Positions 25,142 to 33,446 of a stretch of 64,000 nucleotides of DNA are shown in pieces (position 1 is the stretch's first letter; each line of letters starts with the position of its first letter). Source of the DNA: Castellaniella sp. GTDB taxonomy: Bacteria > Pseudomonadota > Gammaproteobacteria > Burkholderiales > Burkholderiaceae_B. The stretch is taken from positions 496,001-560,000 of the forward strand of contig NZ_JAUCCU010000002.1 in the NCBI RefSeq assembly GCF_034675845.1, written 5' to 3'. The notes beneath the pieces are model-generated. The model was not told where the DNA came from and made no database searches. It saw only the letters and a list, made by a program, of their open reading frames with translations. Made by a program: the position numbers and the translations under genes.

Positions 25142-25162
25142 TTAAGCATAAAAATGCTTGAA
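25142..25162 (+). promoter_or_regulatory. Putative operator, AAGCATAAAA motif copy 3 (palindromic, before the chemoreceptor gene)
   Basis: TTAAGCATAAAAATGCTTGAA contains the palindrome AAGCAT-AAAA-ATGCTT (25144-25159), 20 bp before the GTG start. Its AAGCATAAAA core is identical to the copies near pobR and near the second AraC gene. Being so close to the start codon, binding could block transcription or translation. Confidence 0.5.
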
Positions 25163-25178
25163 CCATAAAGGGATAATA

Positions 25179-26804
25179 GTGCAAAACCTACGTGTCAGTA
25201 CACGGCTGATTGTCGGCTTTGGTTTTATTCTGGTGTTAATGTTGTTGATGTCGGGTATTGGTGCCTGGAAAATCCTCGGCATTAAAAGCGGTAGTGAATT
25301 CCTGCAGACGCGCCAGGCAGTCAATGCCCTGATCAGTGACTGGGCGCGGCAGGTCGAGGTCAATGTCAATCAGGCCCAGGCCATCAGCCTGGTGCCGGAC
25401 GAGCAGGCCAAATCGCTGTTTCAGCATGGGATGGAGGCATCCTCCATCCGGGCTGGCCAAATTCAACAGGAACTGCCGCAGCTTCTGAACCTGCCCCAGG
25501 GGCAGGCCTTGCTGAAGGAGATCGGGGCGGCCCGGCAGGCTTATCTGGCTGGCCGGGGCCAGGCCATGGCGGCCCAACAGGCCGGCGATCAGGCGGCTGC
25601 CACGACGCTGTTTCTGACGACATTGCCGCAATTGGCGGCTGACTACCAAAACAGCATTGCAAAGCTCGCCCAATTTCAGGCTGAACTCAGCGCCGATGTG
25701 TTTGCCGATAATCAGCAAAGCATGCAGACCGGACTGGCTGTTCTGGCGGGGGCGACTTTGCTGGCTCTGATACTGGGGCCGTTGATGGCCTGGCTGATTG
25801 CTCGGGGCTTGGTGCGCCAGTTGGGTGGCGAGCCAGCCGCTGCCGCCGCTGTGGCGAAGCGGATTGCCAATGGGGATCTGTCCGCAGTCATCGTGACTCG
25901 GCCAGGTGACCACAGCAGCTTGCTGTATGCCATGCGCCAGATGCAGGATAATCTGGCCTCGGTGGTGGCGGATGTGCGCCATGGGGCGCAGTCGGTGGCC
26001 TCCGCATCCAATCAGATTACGGCGGGCAACCTGGATCTTTCTTCCCGGACCGAAGAACAGGCCAGTTCCTTGGCCGAGACCGCGGCTACCATGGAAGAAC
26101 TCACTGCCACGGTGCGCCAGAATGCGGATAATGCCGTGCAGGCCAATGAACTGGCCAGCACGGCTTCGCAGGCGGCGGCCCAGGGCGGGGCCATTGTCAG
26201 CGAGCTGGTCGAGACCATGAGAGAGATCGATTCCCGTTCCAATCAGGTGGCCGATATTATTGGCGTGATTGACACGATTGCCTTCCAGACCAATATTCTG
26301 GCACTTAATGCTGCTGTCGAAGCCGCTCGTGCAGGGCAGCAGGGGCGTGGTTTTGCTGTGGTGGCCGCTGAAGTCCGGGCCTTGGCCCAGCGGTCGGCTT
26401 CCGCTGCCCGCGAAATCAAAGACCTGATTGAAACTTCGGCGGTGTCTACCCATCGGGGTAATACACAGGCCGCCAATGCGGGGCAGGCCATGCAGAAAAT
26501 CATGGACAGCATTAGTCGTGTGAATGACATCATGGGCGAAATCAGCGCCGCCAGTCGCGAACAGTCCTCCGGCATCCAAGAGGTCAATACTGCGGTGATG
26601 CAGATGGATGACGTCACGCGCCAGAACGCCAGTCTGGTCGAGGAATCCGCCGCTGCAGCGGGCAGCCTGAATGATCAGGCCACGACCTTGGCCCAGTTGG
26701 TGACGCATTTTCGCCTGGGGGATATGCTGGAAATGCCGACATCGGGCCACGGATCTGCGGTACGGCTGATTGCTGGCGATCAGCCCATGGTCAGGGCTGC
26801 CTGA
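25179..26804 (+). CDS. Methyl-accepting chemotaxis protein
   Basis: 541-residue chemoreceptor. TM1 is residues about 8-28 (LIVGFGFILVLMLLMSGIGA). A roughly 160-residue periplasmic four-helix-bundle sensor follows, then TM2 (about 190-212), a HAMP domain and a long coiled-coil signalling domain. The conserved hairpin tip is IDTIAFQTNILALNAAVEAA and the protein ends without a CheR-docking pentapeptide. GTG at 25179 was chosen as start because AAAGGGA sits 6 bases upstream and homologues begin MxNLRVSTRL; a TTG at 25158 is an alternative. A shared motif with the pob regulators suggests a role in sensing aromatic acids, which is inference. Confidence 0.92.
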   Translation: MQNLRVSTRLIVGFGFILVLMLLMSGIGAWKILGIKSGSEFLQTRQAVNALISDWARQVEVNVNQAQAISLVPDEQAKSLFQHGMEASSIRAGQIQQELPQLLNLPQGQALLKEIGAARQAYLAGRGQAMAAQQAGDQAAATTLFLTTLPQLAADYQNSIAKLAQFQAELSADVFADNQQSMQTGLAVLAGATLLALILGPLMAWLIARGLVRQLGGEPAAAAAVAKRIANGDLSAVIVTRPGDHSSLLYAMRQMQDNLASVVADVRHGAQSVASASNQITAGNLDLSSRTEEQASSLAETAATMEELTATVRQNADNAVQANELASTASQAAAQGGAIVSELVETMREIDSRSNQVADIIGVIDTIAFQTNILALNAAVEAARAGQQGRGFAVVAAEVRALAQRSASAAREIKDLIETSAVSTHRGNTQAANAGQAMQKIMDSISRVNDIMGEISAASREQSSGIQEVNTAVMQMDDVTRQNASLVEESAAAAGSLNDQATTLAQLVTHFRLGDMLEMPTSGHGSAVRLIAGDQPMVRAA

Positions 26805-26819
26805 TCATCGCCCCGCAGT

Positions 26820-26859
26820 GCAAAGCCCCGCCACCCATTCCAGGGTGGCGGGGCTTTGC
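26820..26859. terminator. Bidirectional terminator between the chemoreceptor and benE genes
   Basis: Perfect stem CAAAGCCCCGCCACCC (26821-26836) pairing with 26843-26858 around a 6-base loop. The stem is very GC-rich and its ends supply short A/T runs. It lies between two convergent genes. Confidence 0.85.
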
Positions 26860-26895
26860 GCTTCGGGGTTGTTGGCGAGCCAGCGACGCTGTGCA

Positions 26896-28083
26896 TTAGC
26901 TGCGTGGACGCAGCACGGCGTGGCAAATTCCCCCCAGAACCAGTCCCCAGAATGCACTGCCTATCCCCAGCAGGCTCATGCCCGAGGCAGTGGTCAAAAA
27001 GGTGACCAGAGCAGCTTCGCGGTAGTCTGGCGCCTGCAGGGATTCGTGGATGCTGGTGCCCAGGGTGCCCAGCAGCGCCAGGCCAGCGATGGCGGCCACC
27101 AGTTCTTGTGGAAATGCGGCAAACAGGGCCACGACTGTGGCGCCGAAAATTCCTGTCAATACATAGAGGACTCCGGCCCAGACGGAGGCTTTGTAGCGCT
27201 CGCGCGCATCGGGGTCGGCATCCGGGCTCATGCAGATGGCGGCGGTGATGGCAGCCAGGTTGTACGCAAAGCCACCGAATGGCGCCAGTACGAGGCCGGT
27301 GATACCGGTCCAGGAAATCACAGGGGACACCGGGACGTGGACATAGCCATTGGCCCGCAGCACCGCCAGCCCGGGCACGTTCTGGGAGGTCATGGTGACA
27401 ATGAACAGCGGCAGGGCCACGCCGATGGCGGCGGATAGTGAAAAGGTCGGAGGCATCCACACGGGATGGGCCGGAGTCCAATCCAGGCCGCTTAAATCCA
27501 GATTGCCTTGCACGGCAGCCACCACGATGCCGGCCAGCAGAGCCAGTGGCACGCTATAGCGTGACACGAATCGGCGGGCCAGCAGGAAGCAGATGAACAT
27601 CACGATCACCAGCAGAGGCTGGCCTTGCATGGAGCCGAACAGGTCCGTGCCAAAGCGCAGCAGAATGCCCGCCAGCATGGCCGATGCCAGGTGACGGGGC
27701 ACCCAGTCCATGACTTTCTGGAACCAGCCGGTCAGTCCGCATAGGGTGATCAAGACGGAACTGACCATAAATACGCCGATGGCCTGCGACAAGCCGATGT
27801 CGCCCAAGCTGGTAGCCAGCAGCGCTGCGCCAGGGGTGGACCAGGCCGTCAGCACCGGCGCGCGCCAGGCCAGGGACAGGCCGATGCAGGTGATGCCCAT
27901 GCCGATGCCCAGGGCCCACATCCAGGAGGCCAACTGGGCTTCTTGGGCCCCGGCGGCGCTGGCTGCCTGAAATATGATCGCCACCGAGCTGGTGTAGCCC
28001 ACCAGGACGGCGATGAAGCCAGCCGATACGTGGGAAATGCGTAGCCAGCCGGCCAGGCTGACGCGCACGGTAGAAAGATTCAT
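26896..28083 (-). CDS. benE: Benzoate/aromatic acid membrane transporter BenE family
   Basis: 395-residue inner-membrane protein with about 12 hydrophobic segments. Family traits: SAGFIAVLVGYTSSVAIIFQ near the N-terminus, WSTPGAALL in the third segment region, and the QNVPGLAVLRANGYVHVPVS repeat (NCS2-like Q-N-x-x-G-x-x-x-x-x-x-G) in the second half. BenE proteins are thought to move benzoate with protons. The start ATG at 28081-28083 overlaps the stop of the upstream HDOD gene by 4 bp, so the two are co-translated. No benzoate dioxygenase (benABC) is in the window; a 4-hydroxybenzoate or other aromatic substrate is possible. Confidence 0.88.
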   Translation of the reverse strand: MNLSTVRVSLAGWLRISHVSAGFIAVLVGYTSSVAIIFQAASAAGAQEAQLASWMWALGIGMGITCIGLSLAWRAPVLTAWSTPGAALLATSLGDIGLSQAIGVFMVSSVLITLCGLTGWFQKVMDWVPRHLASAMLAGILLRFGTDLFGSMQGQPLLVIVMFICFLLARRFVSRYSVPLALLAGIVVAAVQGNLDLSGLDWTPAHPVWMPPTFSLSAAIGVALPLFIVTMTSQNVPGLAVLRANGYVHVPVSPVISWTGITGLVLAPFGGFAYNLAAITAAICMSPDADPDARERYKASVWAGVLYVLTGIFGATVVALFAAFPQELVAAIAGLALLGTLGTSIHESLQAPDYREAALVTFLTTASGMSLLGIGSAFWGLVLGGICHAVLRPRS

Positions 28084-29360
28084 GGGGCTGCTTGGGTGAT
28101 GCCGTGAGCCCAAGTAAAGGCGGCCTGGATCAAAGGTTCGATTTGCTGAGCGGTCAGGCCGATGGATTGCAGCAGGGGACCGGGGTCTTCGGTGGGATCG
28201 CGGTCAGATGGAAAAATCAACGTGGCCAGACGCAGATCCGGCCCCAGCAAGCCTTCATGGCGCAGCAGGGCGTCGCGCACAGGCACATCCACCTGTACCT
28301 GCCCCAATAGGTCCGCCATGCTGCTGCCGAATAGTTGATCCATGATGGACAGCATGCCGGTGGTAAATGCCGCATCGGCACGCACGGCTTTGTCTGGGTG
28401 GCTGAGACTGGAAATGCCTTCCATCAAGTGGGCGCGGGCGCTGGCCTGGATCAGAATGGGGGACAGATATCCCTTTGGTCGGCCAGCATCGGTATACATC
28501 AGGACTTGGATCCAGCGCTGCAGTTGGCGGCGACCCAGCAGCATGATGGCTTGGTTCAGGGATTCGACTTCCTGGCTGAGGCCATACGCCGGGGTGTTGA
28601 CCATGTCCAGCAGGGTCTTGACGAGTTCAGAGTCTTGTTGGATGCACGCCTGGATTTCCGGGGCTTCGCCTTCGCCCATGATCAGGGTGATGAGACGTAG
28701 CAGGATTTTTTGGCGGGTGCTCAGGACGCCGGTCGCTGAGGTTTTGTCTTGGGGCCAATGCCCCTGGACCAGGTTAAAGCCCAGCAGTAAAAAGTTATCC
28801 AGGCTGGCTTTATCAGGCGGGTTGGTCGCCAGCAATTGGCAACCAGCCTGTTTGTGCTGGAAGCTTTGCTTGAAAATTTCGGCCTTGGTGCTGCGAGCGG
28901 GGTCAAAGTGCACGATTTTGGTGAAGGGCAGCAGATCGTGGCGTTCGGGCTGGGCAGCCAGGTCGCCGCGCAAGGAAAACTTAAGTCCGCTGTGGGCCAG
29001 CTGTTGCAGGGATTTGATCAGCTCTGGGGTGATTTCCAGTTCCTCGGGGAACTCCAGGTAGCAGCGATGACGCGGCAGGGTGGCGGCGAAGGCGTTATTC
29101 AATAAAAATGGCGTGGCGTCCACCCAGTGCGGCACATAGGCCAGAAAGGGGTTGACACCATGGGTACGCGCAGACTGTACAAAAGCCAGGCCTGGATCGG
29201 TCTCGGTTTCATCCGTCCATAGGATACGCAGGCGATACCCGGCCAAGCTGCGATTCTGGTCAAAAATAGGTTCGCGACGAATCAGGTAGGGCGGGATGAT
29301 GACAGGGGTTTCTTCGGTTGGCTCGGTGGTATCGGGCTCGTCCGTCAGGCTAGACTGCAT
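28080..29360 (-). CDS. EAL-like/HDOD signalling protein (YuxH type)
   Basis: 426-residue protein with a degenerate EAL phosphodiesterase fold (about 20-200) and an HDOD domain (about 205-400, seen in SELVKTLLDMVNTPAYGLSQ and the AIMLLGRRQLQRWIQVLMYT segment). The EAL part has lost its catalytic signature, so it is unlikely to cleave cyclic-di-GMP and may bind it or act as a scaffold. HDOD domains are signalling modules related to HD hydrolases. It is translationally coupled to the downstream benE-like gene, an unusual partnership. The start ATG at 29360 follows AGGAGCCC. Its precise function is unknown. Confidence 0.8.
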   Translation of the reverse strand: MQSSLTDEPDTTEPTEETPVIIPPYLIRREPIFDQNRSLAGYRLRILWTDETETDPGLAFVQSARTHGVNPFLAYVPHWVDATPFLLNNAFAATLPRHRCYLEFPEELEITPELIKSLQQLAHSGLKFSLRGDLAAQPERHDLLPFTKIVHFDPARSTKAEIFKQSFQHKQAGCQLLATNPPDKASLDNFLLLGFNLVQGHWPQDKTSATGVLSTRQKILLRLITLIMGEGEAPEIQACIQQDSELVKTLLDMVNTPAYGLSQEVESLNQAIMLLGRRQLQRWIQVLMYTDAGRPKGYLSPILIQASARAHLMEGISSLSHPDKAVRADAAFTTGMLSIMDQLFGSSMADLLGQVQVDVPVRDALLRHEGLLGPDLRLATLIFPSDRDPTEDPGPLLQSIGLTAQQIEPLIQAAFTWAHGITQAAP

Positions 29361-29438
29361 AAGGGCTCCTCGGGTGGTGCCCGGCCAGATTGTGCCTGCC
29401 AGGCCCTATTTTTGTGTTTTGTCTTGGGCAACCAGGAT

Positions 29439-29467
29439 TTGTCGCCCAGCGCGCATGACATTATAGG
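29439..29467 (+). promoter_or_regulatory. Possible sigma70 promoter for the class V aminotransferase gene
   Basis: TTGTCG and TATAGG separated by 17 bp, ending 39 bp before the start codon. The matches are partial (4 of 6 for each box), so this is only a candidate. Confidence 0.3.
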
Positions 29468-29506
29468 GAAGTCTACAATCGGGATGTTCATTAACTGGAG
29501 AATGCC

Positions 29507-30643
29507 ATGCCAGGTTTGCTACCTCAGGTCGATCCCGAAGGCTTGTTGGAATACTCGGTGGTCTATACAGACCGTGCGCTGAATCATATGTCCCAGTCTT
29601 TTCAGGGCGTGATGCAGGATATTTCGCGCACCCTGAAAACGGTATATGGGGCCCATTCGGCCATCGTGATCCCCGGCAGCGGTACTTTTGGCATGGAGGC
29701 GGTGGCGCGTCAGTTTGCCACTGGCAAACGCTGCCTTGTGATCCGCAACGGCTGGTTCAGCTACCGCTGGACACAGATTTTCGAGACGGGCAATATCCCG
29801 TCGGAGTCCCGGGTGCTGAAGGCCCGCCCCATCGAACCCGGCATCCAGCCGCATTTTGCACCGCCGCCACTGGACGAGGTCATTGCGGCCATCCGCGAGT
29901 TCAAGCCTGAAGTCGTGTTTGCCGCCCACGTCGAAACGGCGTCGGGGATTTTGCTGCCGGATGACTACATCCGTCAGGTGGCTGATGCCGTCCACGCCGA
30001 AGGCGGCCTGTTCGTACTGGATTGCATCGCCTCCGGCACGATCTGGGTGAACATGCAGGATGTGCACGTCGATGTGCTGATTTCCGCCCCTCAAAAAGGC
30101 TGGACATCGTCGGCCTGCTGCGGTTTGGTGATGCTGGGTGAAGCCGCCCGCAAGTACATCGACACCACACAGAGCACCAGTTTTGCCTGCGATCTGCGTA
30201 AATGGCTGGGCATCATGGAGGCCTACGAAAGCGGCAGCCATGCCTACTACACGACGCTGCCCACGGATTCGTTGATCATTTTGCGCGATGTCATGCTGGA
30301 GACCGACACCTATGGCTACGACAAGGTCAAGATCGAACAGCAGCAACTAGGCGATGCCGTGCGTGCGTTACTGCGCGGGCGCGGCTTCAAGAGCGTGGCC
30401 GCACCGGGCTTCGAGGCGCCAGGCGTGGTGGTCAGCTACACCACGGACGATGGCATTCAGTCGACGCAGAAATTCGCCCAGGTCGGCTTGCAGGCTGCTG
30501 CTGGTGTGCCGCTGGCTTGCGACGAACCCGAGGGCTTCAAGACTTTCCGCATTGGCTTGTTCGGGCTGGATAAGTTGCATAACCCCCAGCGCACGGTCGA
30601 AACCCTGGCTCGGGCCTTGGATAAGATCGACGCGGGTTCTTGA
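29507..30643 (+). CDS. Class V aminotransferase (alanine-glyoxylate/serine-pyruvate type)
   Basis: 378-residue PLP enzyme. The PLP lysine is Lys197 in SAPQKGWTSS and the pyridine-nitrogen Asp is Asp172 in FVLDCIASG. The glycine-rich phosphate loop is PGSGTFGMEA (about 56-65). The fold is that of alanine-glyoxylate, serine-glyoxylate and related transaminases. Length is normal for the family. The donor and acceptor cannot be told from the motifs. It starts after CTGGAGAATGCC and stands 26 bp before a sensor kinase gene, although no functional link is apparent. Confidence 0.85.
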   Translation: MPGLLPQVDPEGLLEYSVVYTDRALNHMSQSFQGVMQDISRTLKTVYGAHSAIVIPGSGTFGMEAVARQFATGKRCLVIRNGWFSYRWTQIFETGNIPSESRVLKARPIEPGIQPHFAPPPLDEVIAAIREFKPEVVFAAHVETASGILLPDDYIRQVADAVHAEGGLFVLDCIASGTIWVNMQDVHVDVLISAPQKGWTSSACCGLVMLGEAARKYIDTTQSTSFACDLRKWLGIMEAYESGSHAYYTTLPTDSLIILRDVMLETDTYGYDKVKIEQQQLGDAVRALLRGRGFKSVAAPGFEAPGVVVSYTTDDGIQSTQKFAQVGLQAAAGVPLACDEPEGFKTFRIGLFGLDKLHNPQRTVETLARALDKIDAGS

Positions 30644-30668
30644 TCCTGCCTGTGGACGTGCACCCAGC

Positions 30669-32063
30669 ATGTTTTTGCGTTCCAGCATTGCGTTCAAGCT
30701 TTTTTTGACGATTTTGGCCAGTTGCATCGTGGTGGCACTGGCCATGGGGGTGGCTGTTCGCTTTAGTTTTGACAGCGGCTTTGACGATTATGTGGAAAAA
30801 CGCGAACGTCAGCAGTTGGAGACCTTGTCTCAGCTGCTGGCGGCTGATTATGCAGAATCCGGCAATTGGGGTTTTCTGAAAGATCGCCGAGATCGATGGT
30901 GGCGTGGTCTGCGTCTGTCGCGGCGAGATTTGCCGGATGTCCGTAGTCATAGTGATCGCGCGCATGGCGAACCCCCGCTGCGCGTGACTTTGGTGGACCA
31001 GCAAGGCAACTGGCTGGCTGGGCCGCGCGTGCGCCCCGGTTCGGATATCCGTCGGCTGCCGGTGGTGGTGCAAGAACAGACGGTGGGCTGGCTGCTCAGT
31101 CCACCCTTTATTCCTTTGGTCGTCAGTGATGATATTGACCAACAGTTCCAGGCCCGGCAGTTGCGGGCCACCTGGATTATTGTTGGTCTGTCGGTGTTGC
31201 TGGCGGCCTTGGTCAGCCTGCTATTGGCCCGGGTTCTGCTGGTGCCGGTGCGTAGGCTGGCGCAGGCCACCCATCGCCTGGCCGGAGGCGATTACCAGAC
31301 CCGTGTGCGGGTGGGGGCGCCTGACGAGTTGGGTCGCCTGGCCCGGGACTTCAATCAATTGGCGCATAGCCTGGAACGTCACGAGCAGTGGCGGCGTGAT
31401 TTGCTGGCGGATGTCTCGCATGAACTACGGACCCCGCTGGCGATTTTGCGCGGCGAGATTGAAGCACTGGAAGACGGCTTGCGGCCGCTGGACCAGGCGG
31501 CGCTGGCTTCGCTCGCGCACGAGGTCAGTCGGCTCAGCAGCCTGATCAATGATTTGTATGAGCTATCCCTGGCGGATGTCGGCGCTTTGGATTACCGCAT
31601 GGAGACGGTTGACCTGGCGGATATCGCCACCCAGGCGGCATGGGCGGTGCAGGATCGCTTTGAACGCCACGGTCTGTCCCTGGATGTGCAGGCGGCGGCG
31701 GGCCTGACCTTGCGGGGTGATTATCAACGCCTGTTGCAATTGGTGGGCAATCTATTGGAAAACAGTCTGCGCTATACGGACGCGCCTGGCCAAGTCATGC
31801 TGCGGGTGGCGCGGCAGGGCGATGGTTTGCTGCTGGATATCGCAGATAGCGCACCAGGCGTGCCCGAGGATCAACTGCCACGCTTGTTCGAGCGCTTGTA
31901 TCGGGTAGAAGCCTCGCGCAGCCGCCAGCATGGCGGGGCAGGGCTGGGGCTGGCGATCTGCCGCCGCATCGTCCAGGCCCATGGCGGCCGTATCGATGCC
32001 ATGCCCTCGACGGCTGGCGGATTGTTGATTCGGGTGCAGTTTCCAGGAGAACATCGCTCATGA
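30669..32063 (+). CDS. baeS: Envelope-stress sensor histidine kinase (BaeS-like)
   Basis: 464-residue membrane kinase. TM1 (about 9-29), a periplasmic sensor of about 130 residues rich in Arg and Asp, TM2 (about 165-190), HAMP (VPVRRLAQATHRLAGGDYQT), a HisKA domain with phospho-acceptor His in DVSHELRTPLAILRGEIEA, and an HATPase domain with N-box LVGNLLENSLRYT and G-box GAGLGLAICRRIV. The start ATG at 30669 avoids the long upstream frame over the aminotransferase. It overlaps the response-regulator gene by 4 bp. The BaeS assignment rests on the HisKA sequence and its BaeR-like partner. Confidence 0.87.
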   Translation: MFLRSSIAFKLFLTILASCIVVALAMGVAVRFSFDSGFDDYVEKRERQQLETLSQLLAADYAESGNWGFLKDRRDRWWRGLRLSRRDLPDVRSHSDRAHGEPPLRVTLVDQQGNWLAGPRVRPGSDIRRLPVVVQEQTVGWLLSPPFIPLVVSDDIDQQFQARQLRATWIIVGLSVLLAALVSLLLARVLLVPVRRLAQATHRLAGGDYQTRVRVGAPDELGRLARDFNQLAHSLERHEQWRRDLLADVSHELRTPLAILRGEIEALEDGLRPLDQAALASLAHEVSRLSSLINDLYELSLADVGALDYRMETVDLADIATQAAWAVQDRFERHGLSLDVQAAAGLTLRGDYQRLLQLVGNLLENSLRYTDAPGQVMLRVARQGDGLLLDIADSAPGVPEDQLPRLFERLYRVEASRSRQHGGAGLGLAICRRIVQAHGGRIDAMPSTAGGLLIRVQFPGEHRS

Positions 32064-32752
32064 ATATCTTGGTGGTCGAAGACGAAATCAAATTGGCAGA
32101 GATTCTGCGCACCTATCTGGAAGCTGCCGGATATACGGTGCGCTGCCTGGATAATGGCCTGGATGTCATGCCGGTGGTGCGCGCCTGGGTGCCGCAGCTG
32201 GTGCTGCTGGATCTGATGCTGCCAGGGCGTGATGGTCTGGATGTGTGCCGTGATATTCGGGCGCAGACGGCGATTCCCGTCATCATGGTCACCGCCCGCA
32301 CCGACGAGATCGACCGCCTGCTGGGCTTGGAGCTAGGAGCGGACGATTACATCTGCAAGCCTTATAGTCCGCGCGAAGTCGTGGCTCGGGTCAGGGCTGT
32401 CTTGCGGCGTCTGCAGGTGCCGCAGATGGTGTCGGATCAGCCAGGGGCGACAGCGGGTCTGGTGGTGCAGCCCGAGACCTGGCAGGCCAGTCTGGATGGC
32501 AAGGCCCTGGAGCTCACTCCGGTAGAGTTTCGGCTGCTGGCCTTGCTGGCCAGCCAGCCAGGCCGGATATTCAGCCGTGACCAGGTACTCAATGGACTGT
32601 ATGATGACCATCGGGTGGTAACAGATCGTACGGTGGACAGCCATATCAAGAACCTGCGCCGCAAGTTCGCGGATATCCGGCCAGATCAGGATTTGATTCG
32701 TTCAGTGTATGGGGTGGGGTATCGGCTGGATTGCGGGGCCGCTACGCCGTAG
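32060..32752 (+). CDS. baeR: OmpR-family response regulator (BaeR-like)
   Basis: 230-residue two-domain regulator. The receiver has the phospho-acceptor Asp51 (VLLDLMLPGRDG), the acidic pair VEDE near the start, the switch Thr in MVTARTDE and Lys in ICKPYSPREVVARV. That last PYSPREVVARV segment is BaeR-like. The C-terminal winged helix (LTPVEFRLLALLASQPGRIF and VDSHIKNLRRKF) binds DNA. It is coupled to baeS. In enteric bacteria BaeSR controls drug efflux and spy; here a Spy/CpxP-like gene lies 0.7 kb away, consistent with the same theme. Confidence 0.9.
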   Translation: MNILVVEDEIKLAEILRTYLEAAGYTVRCLDNGLDVMPVVRAWVPQLVLLDLMLPGRDGLDVCRDIRAQTAIPVIMVTARTDEIDRLLGLELGADDYICKPYSPREVVARVRAVLRRLQVPQMVSDQPGATAGLVVQPETWQASLDGKALELTPVEFRLLALLASQPGRIFSRDQVLNGLYDDHRVVTDRTVDSHIKNLRRKFADIRPDQDLIRSVYGVGYRLDCGAATP

Positions 32753-32784
32753 TTTTAGGCGCGATAAAGCCAGGAGAAGCGCAG

Positions 32785-33270
32785 ATGCGGGTTTTGGGTG
32801 CACTGACGATCAGCCTGCTGTTGTCGGCCTGCGCAGGCCCCAGCGGCGGTCCAAGACATTCAGCGATCACGGGCCCGCAGATTGATCCTGCGCATCGTAC
32901 CGAGGTCGTCATGACGGCTTTGAGCCTATTGGAAACCCAGTACCGTTATGGCGGTTCACGCCCGGTACAGGGCTTTGATTGCAGCGGCCTGGTGCAATAT
33001 GTGTTTGATGCGGCCACTGAAACCGCCTTGCCCCATAACACGGCCCAGATTGCGGGGCTTAGCCGTCCGGTGGCGCGCAGCCGCTTGCAGCCGGGGGATC
33101 TGGTGTTTTTCAATACCCTGGGCAAACCCAATTCTCACATGGGGATTTATTTGGGGGATGGGCGCTTTATCAATGCGCCCTCCACGGGTGGGCAGGTGCG
33201 GGTGGATACCCTGGACAATCCCTATTATCAGCGGCATTTCCAGTCGGTCGGGACTTTGTTTGGCAGCTGA
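32785..33270 (+). CDS. NlpC/P60-family cell-wall peptidase, lipoprotein
   Basis: 161-residue lipoprotein. The signal sequence ends in lipobox LLSAC with Cys16 as lipid anchor. The NlpC/P60 catalytic domain has Cys66 (GFDCSGLVQYVF) and His118 (NSHMGIYLGDG), with a third polar residue in NAPS. It should cleave peptide cross-links in murein (D-Glu-meso-DAP type). The start follows AGGAGAAG, 32 bp after baeR, so it may be co-transcribed with the two-component system. Its small size matches Spr/MepS-like enzymes. Confidence 0.88.
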   Translation: MRVLGALTISLLLSACAGPSGGPRHSAITGPQIDPAHRTEVVMTALSLLETQYRYGGSRPVQGFDCSGLVQYVFDAATETALPHNTAQIAGLSRPVARSRLQPGDLVFFNTLGKPNSHMGIYLGDGRFINAPSTGGQVRVDTLDNPYYQRHFQSVGTLFGS

Positions 33271-33314
33271 AATCGTTGATCTTCAGCGCCAGCCCCCGTT
33301 TGCCTAGAGGCCCG

Positions 33315-33327
33315 CTGAACAAGTCCC
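33315..33327. repeat. 13-bp match to the terminal repeat of the resident IS5-family element
   Basis: CTGAACAAGTCCC is identical to bases 8-20 of the left end of the IS at 52177. It stands in a 176-bp gene-free gap with no transposase nearby. It may be a solo remnant of an IS end; chance is unlikely but not excluded. Confidence 0.3.
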
Positions 33328-33352
33328 GCGTCTCAGCCATCTGTGGATTCGT

Positions 33353-33391
33353 CCGGCACAGCACAGTCCGCAGGGACTGCACTGTGTCCGG
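33353..33391. terminator. Imperfect hairpin downstream of the NlpC/P60 gene
   Basis: CCGGCACAGCACAGTCC (33353-33369) pairs imperfectly with GGACTGCACTGTGTCCGG (33374-33391) around a 4-base loop; one base bulges. No T-run follows. It lies in the 176-bp space between two convergent genes and may act as a weak terminator. Confidence 0.4.
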
Positions 33392-33446
33392 CCTCATCCT
33401 CACGATAGCAACGGCTATGGCTGCGGGGGGGCGTCAAAGAATCCAA

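Noticed and set aside
25236..26750. 504-codon open frame on the minus strand
   Set aside because: It is antisense to the chemoreceptor gene over its whole length. Its product is a low-complexity, His/Gly/Arg-rich sequence with no domain, as expected from a mirror of high-GC coding sequence.
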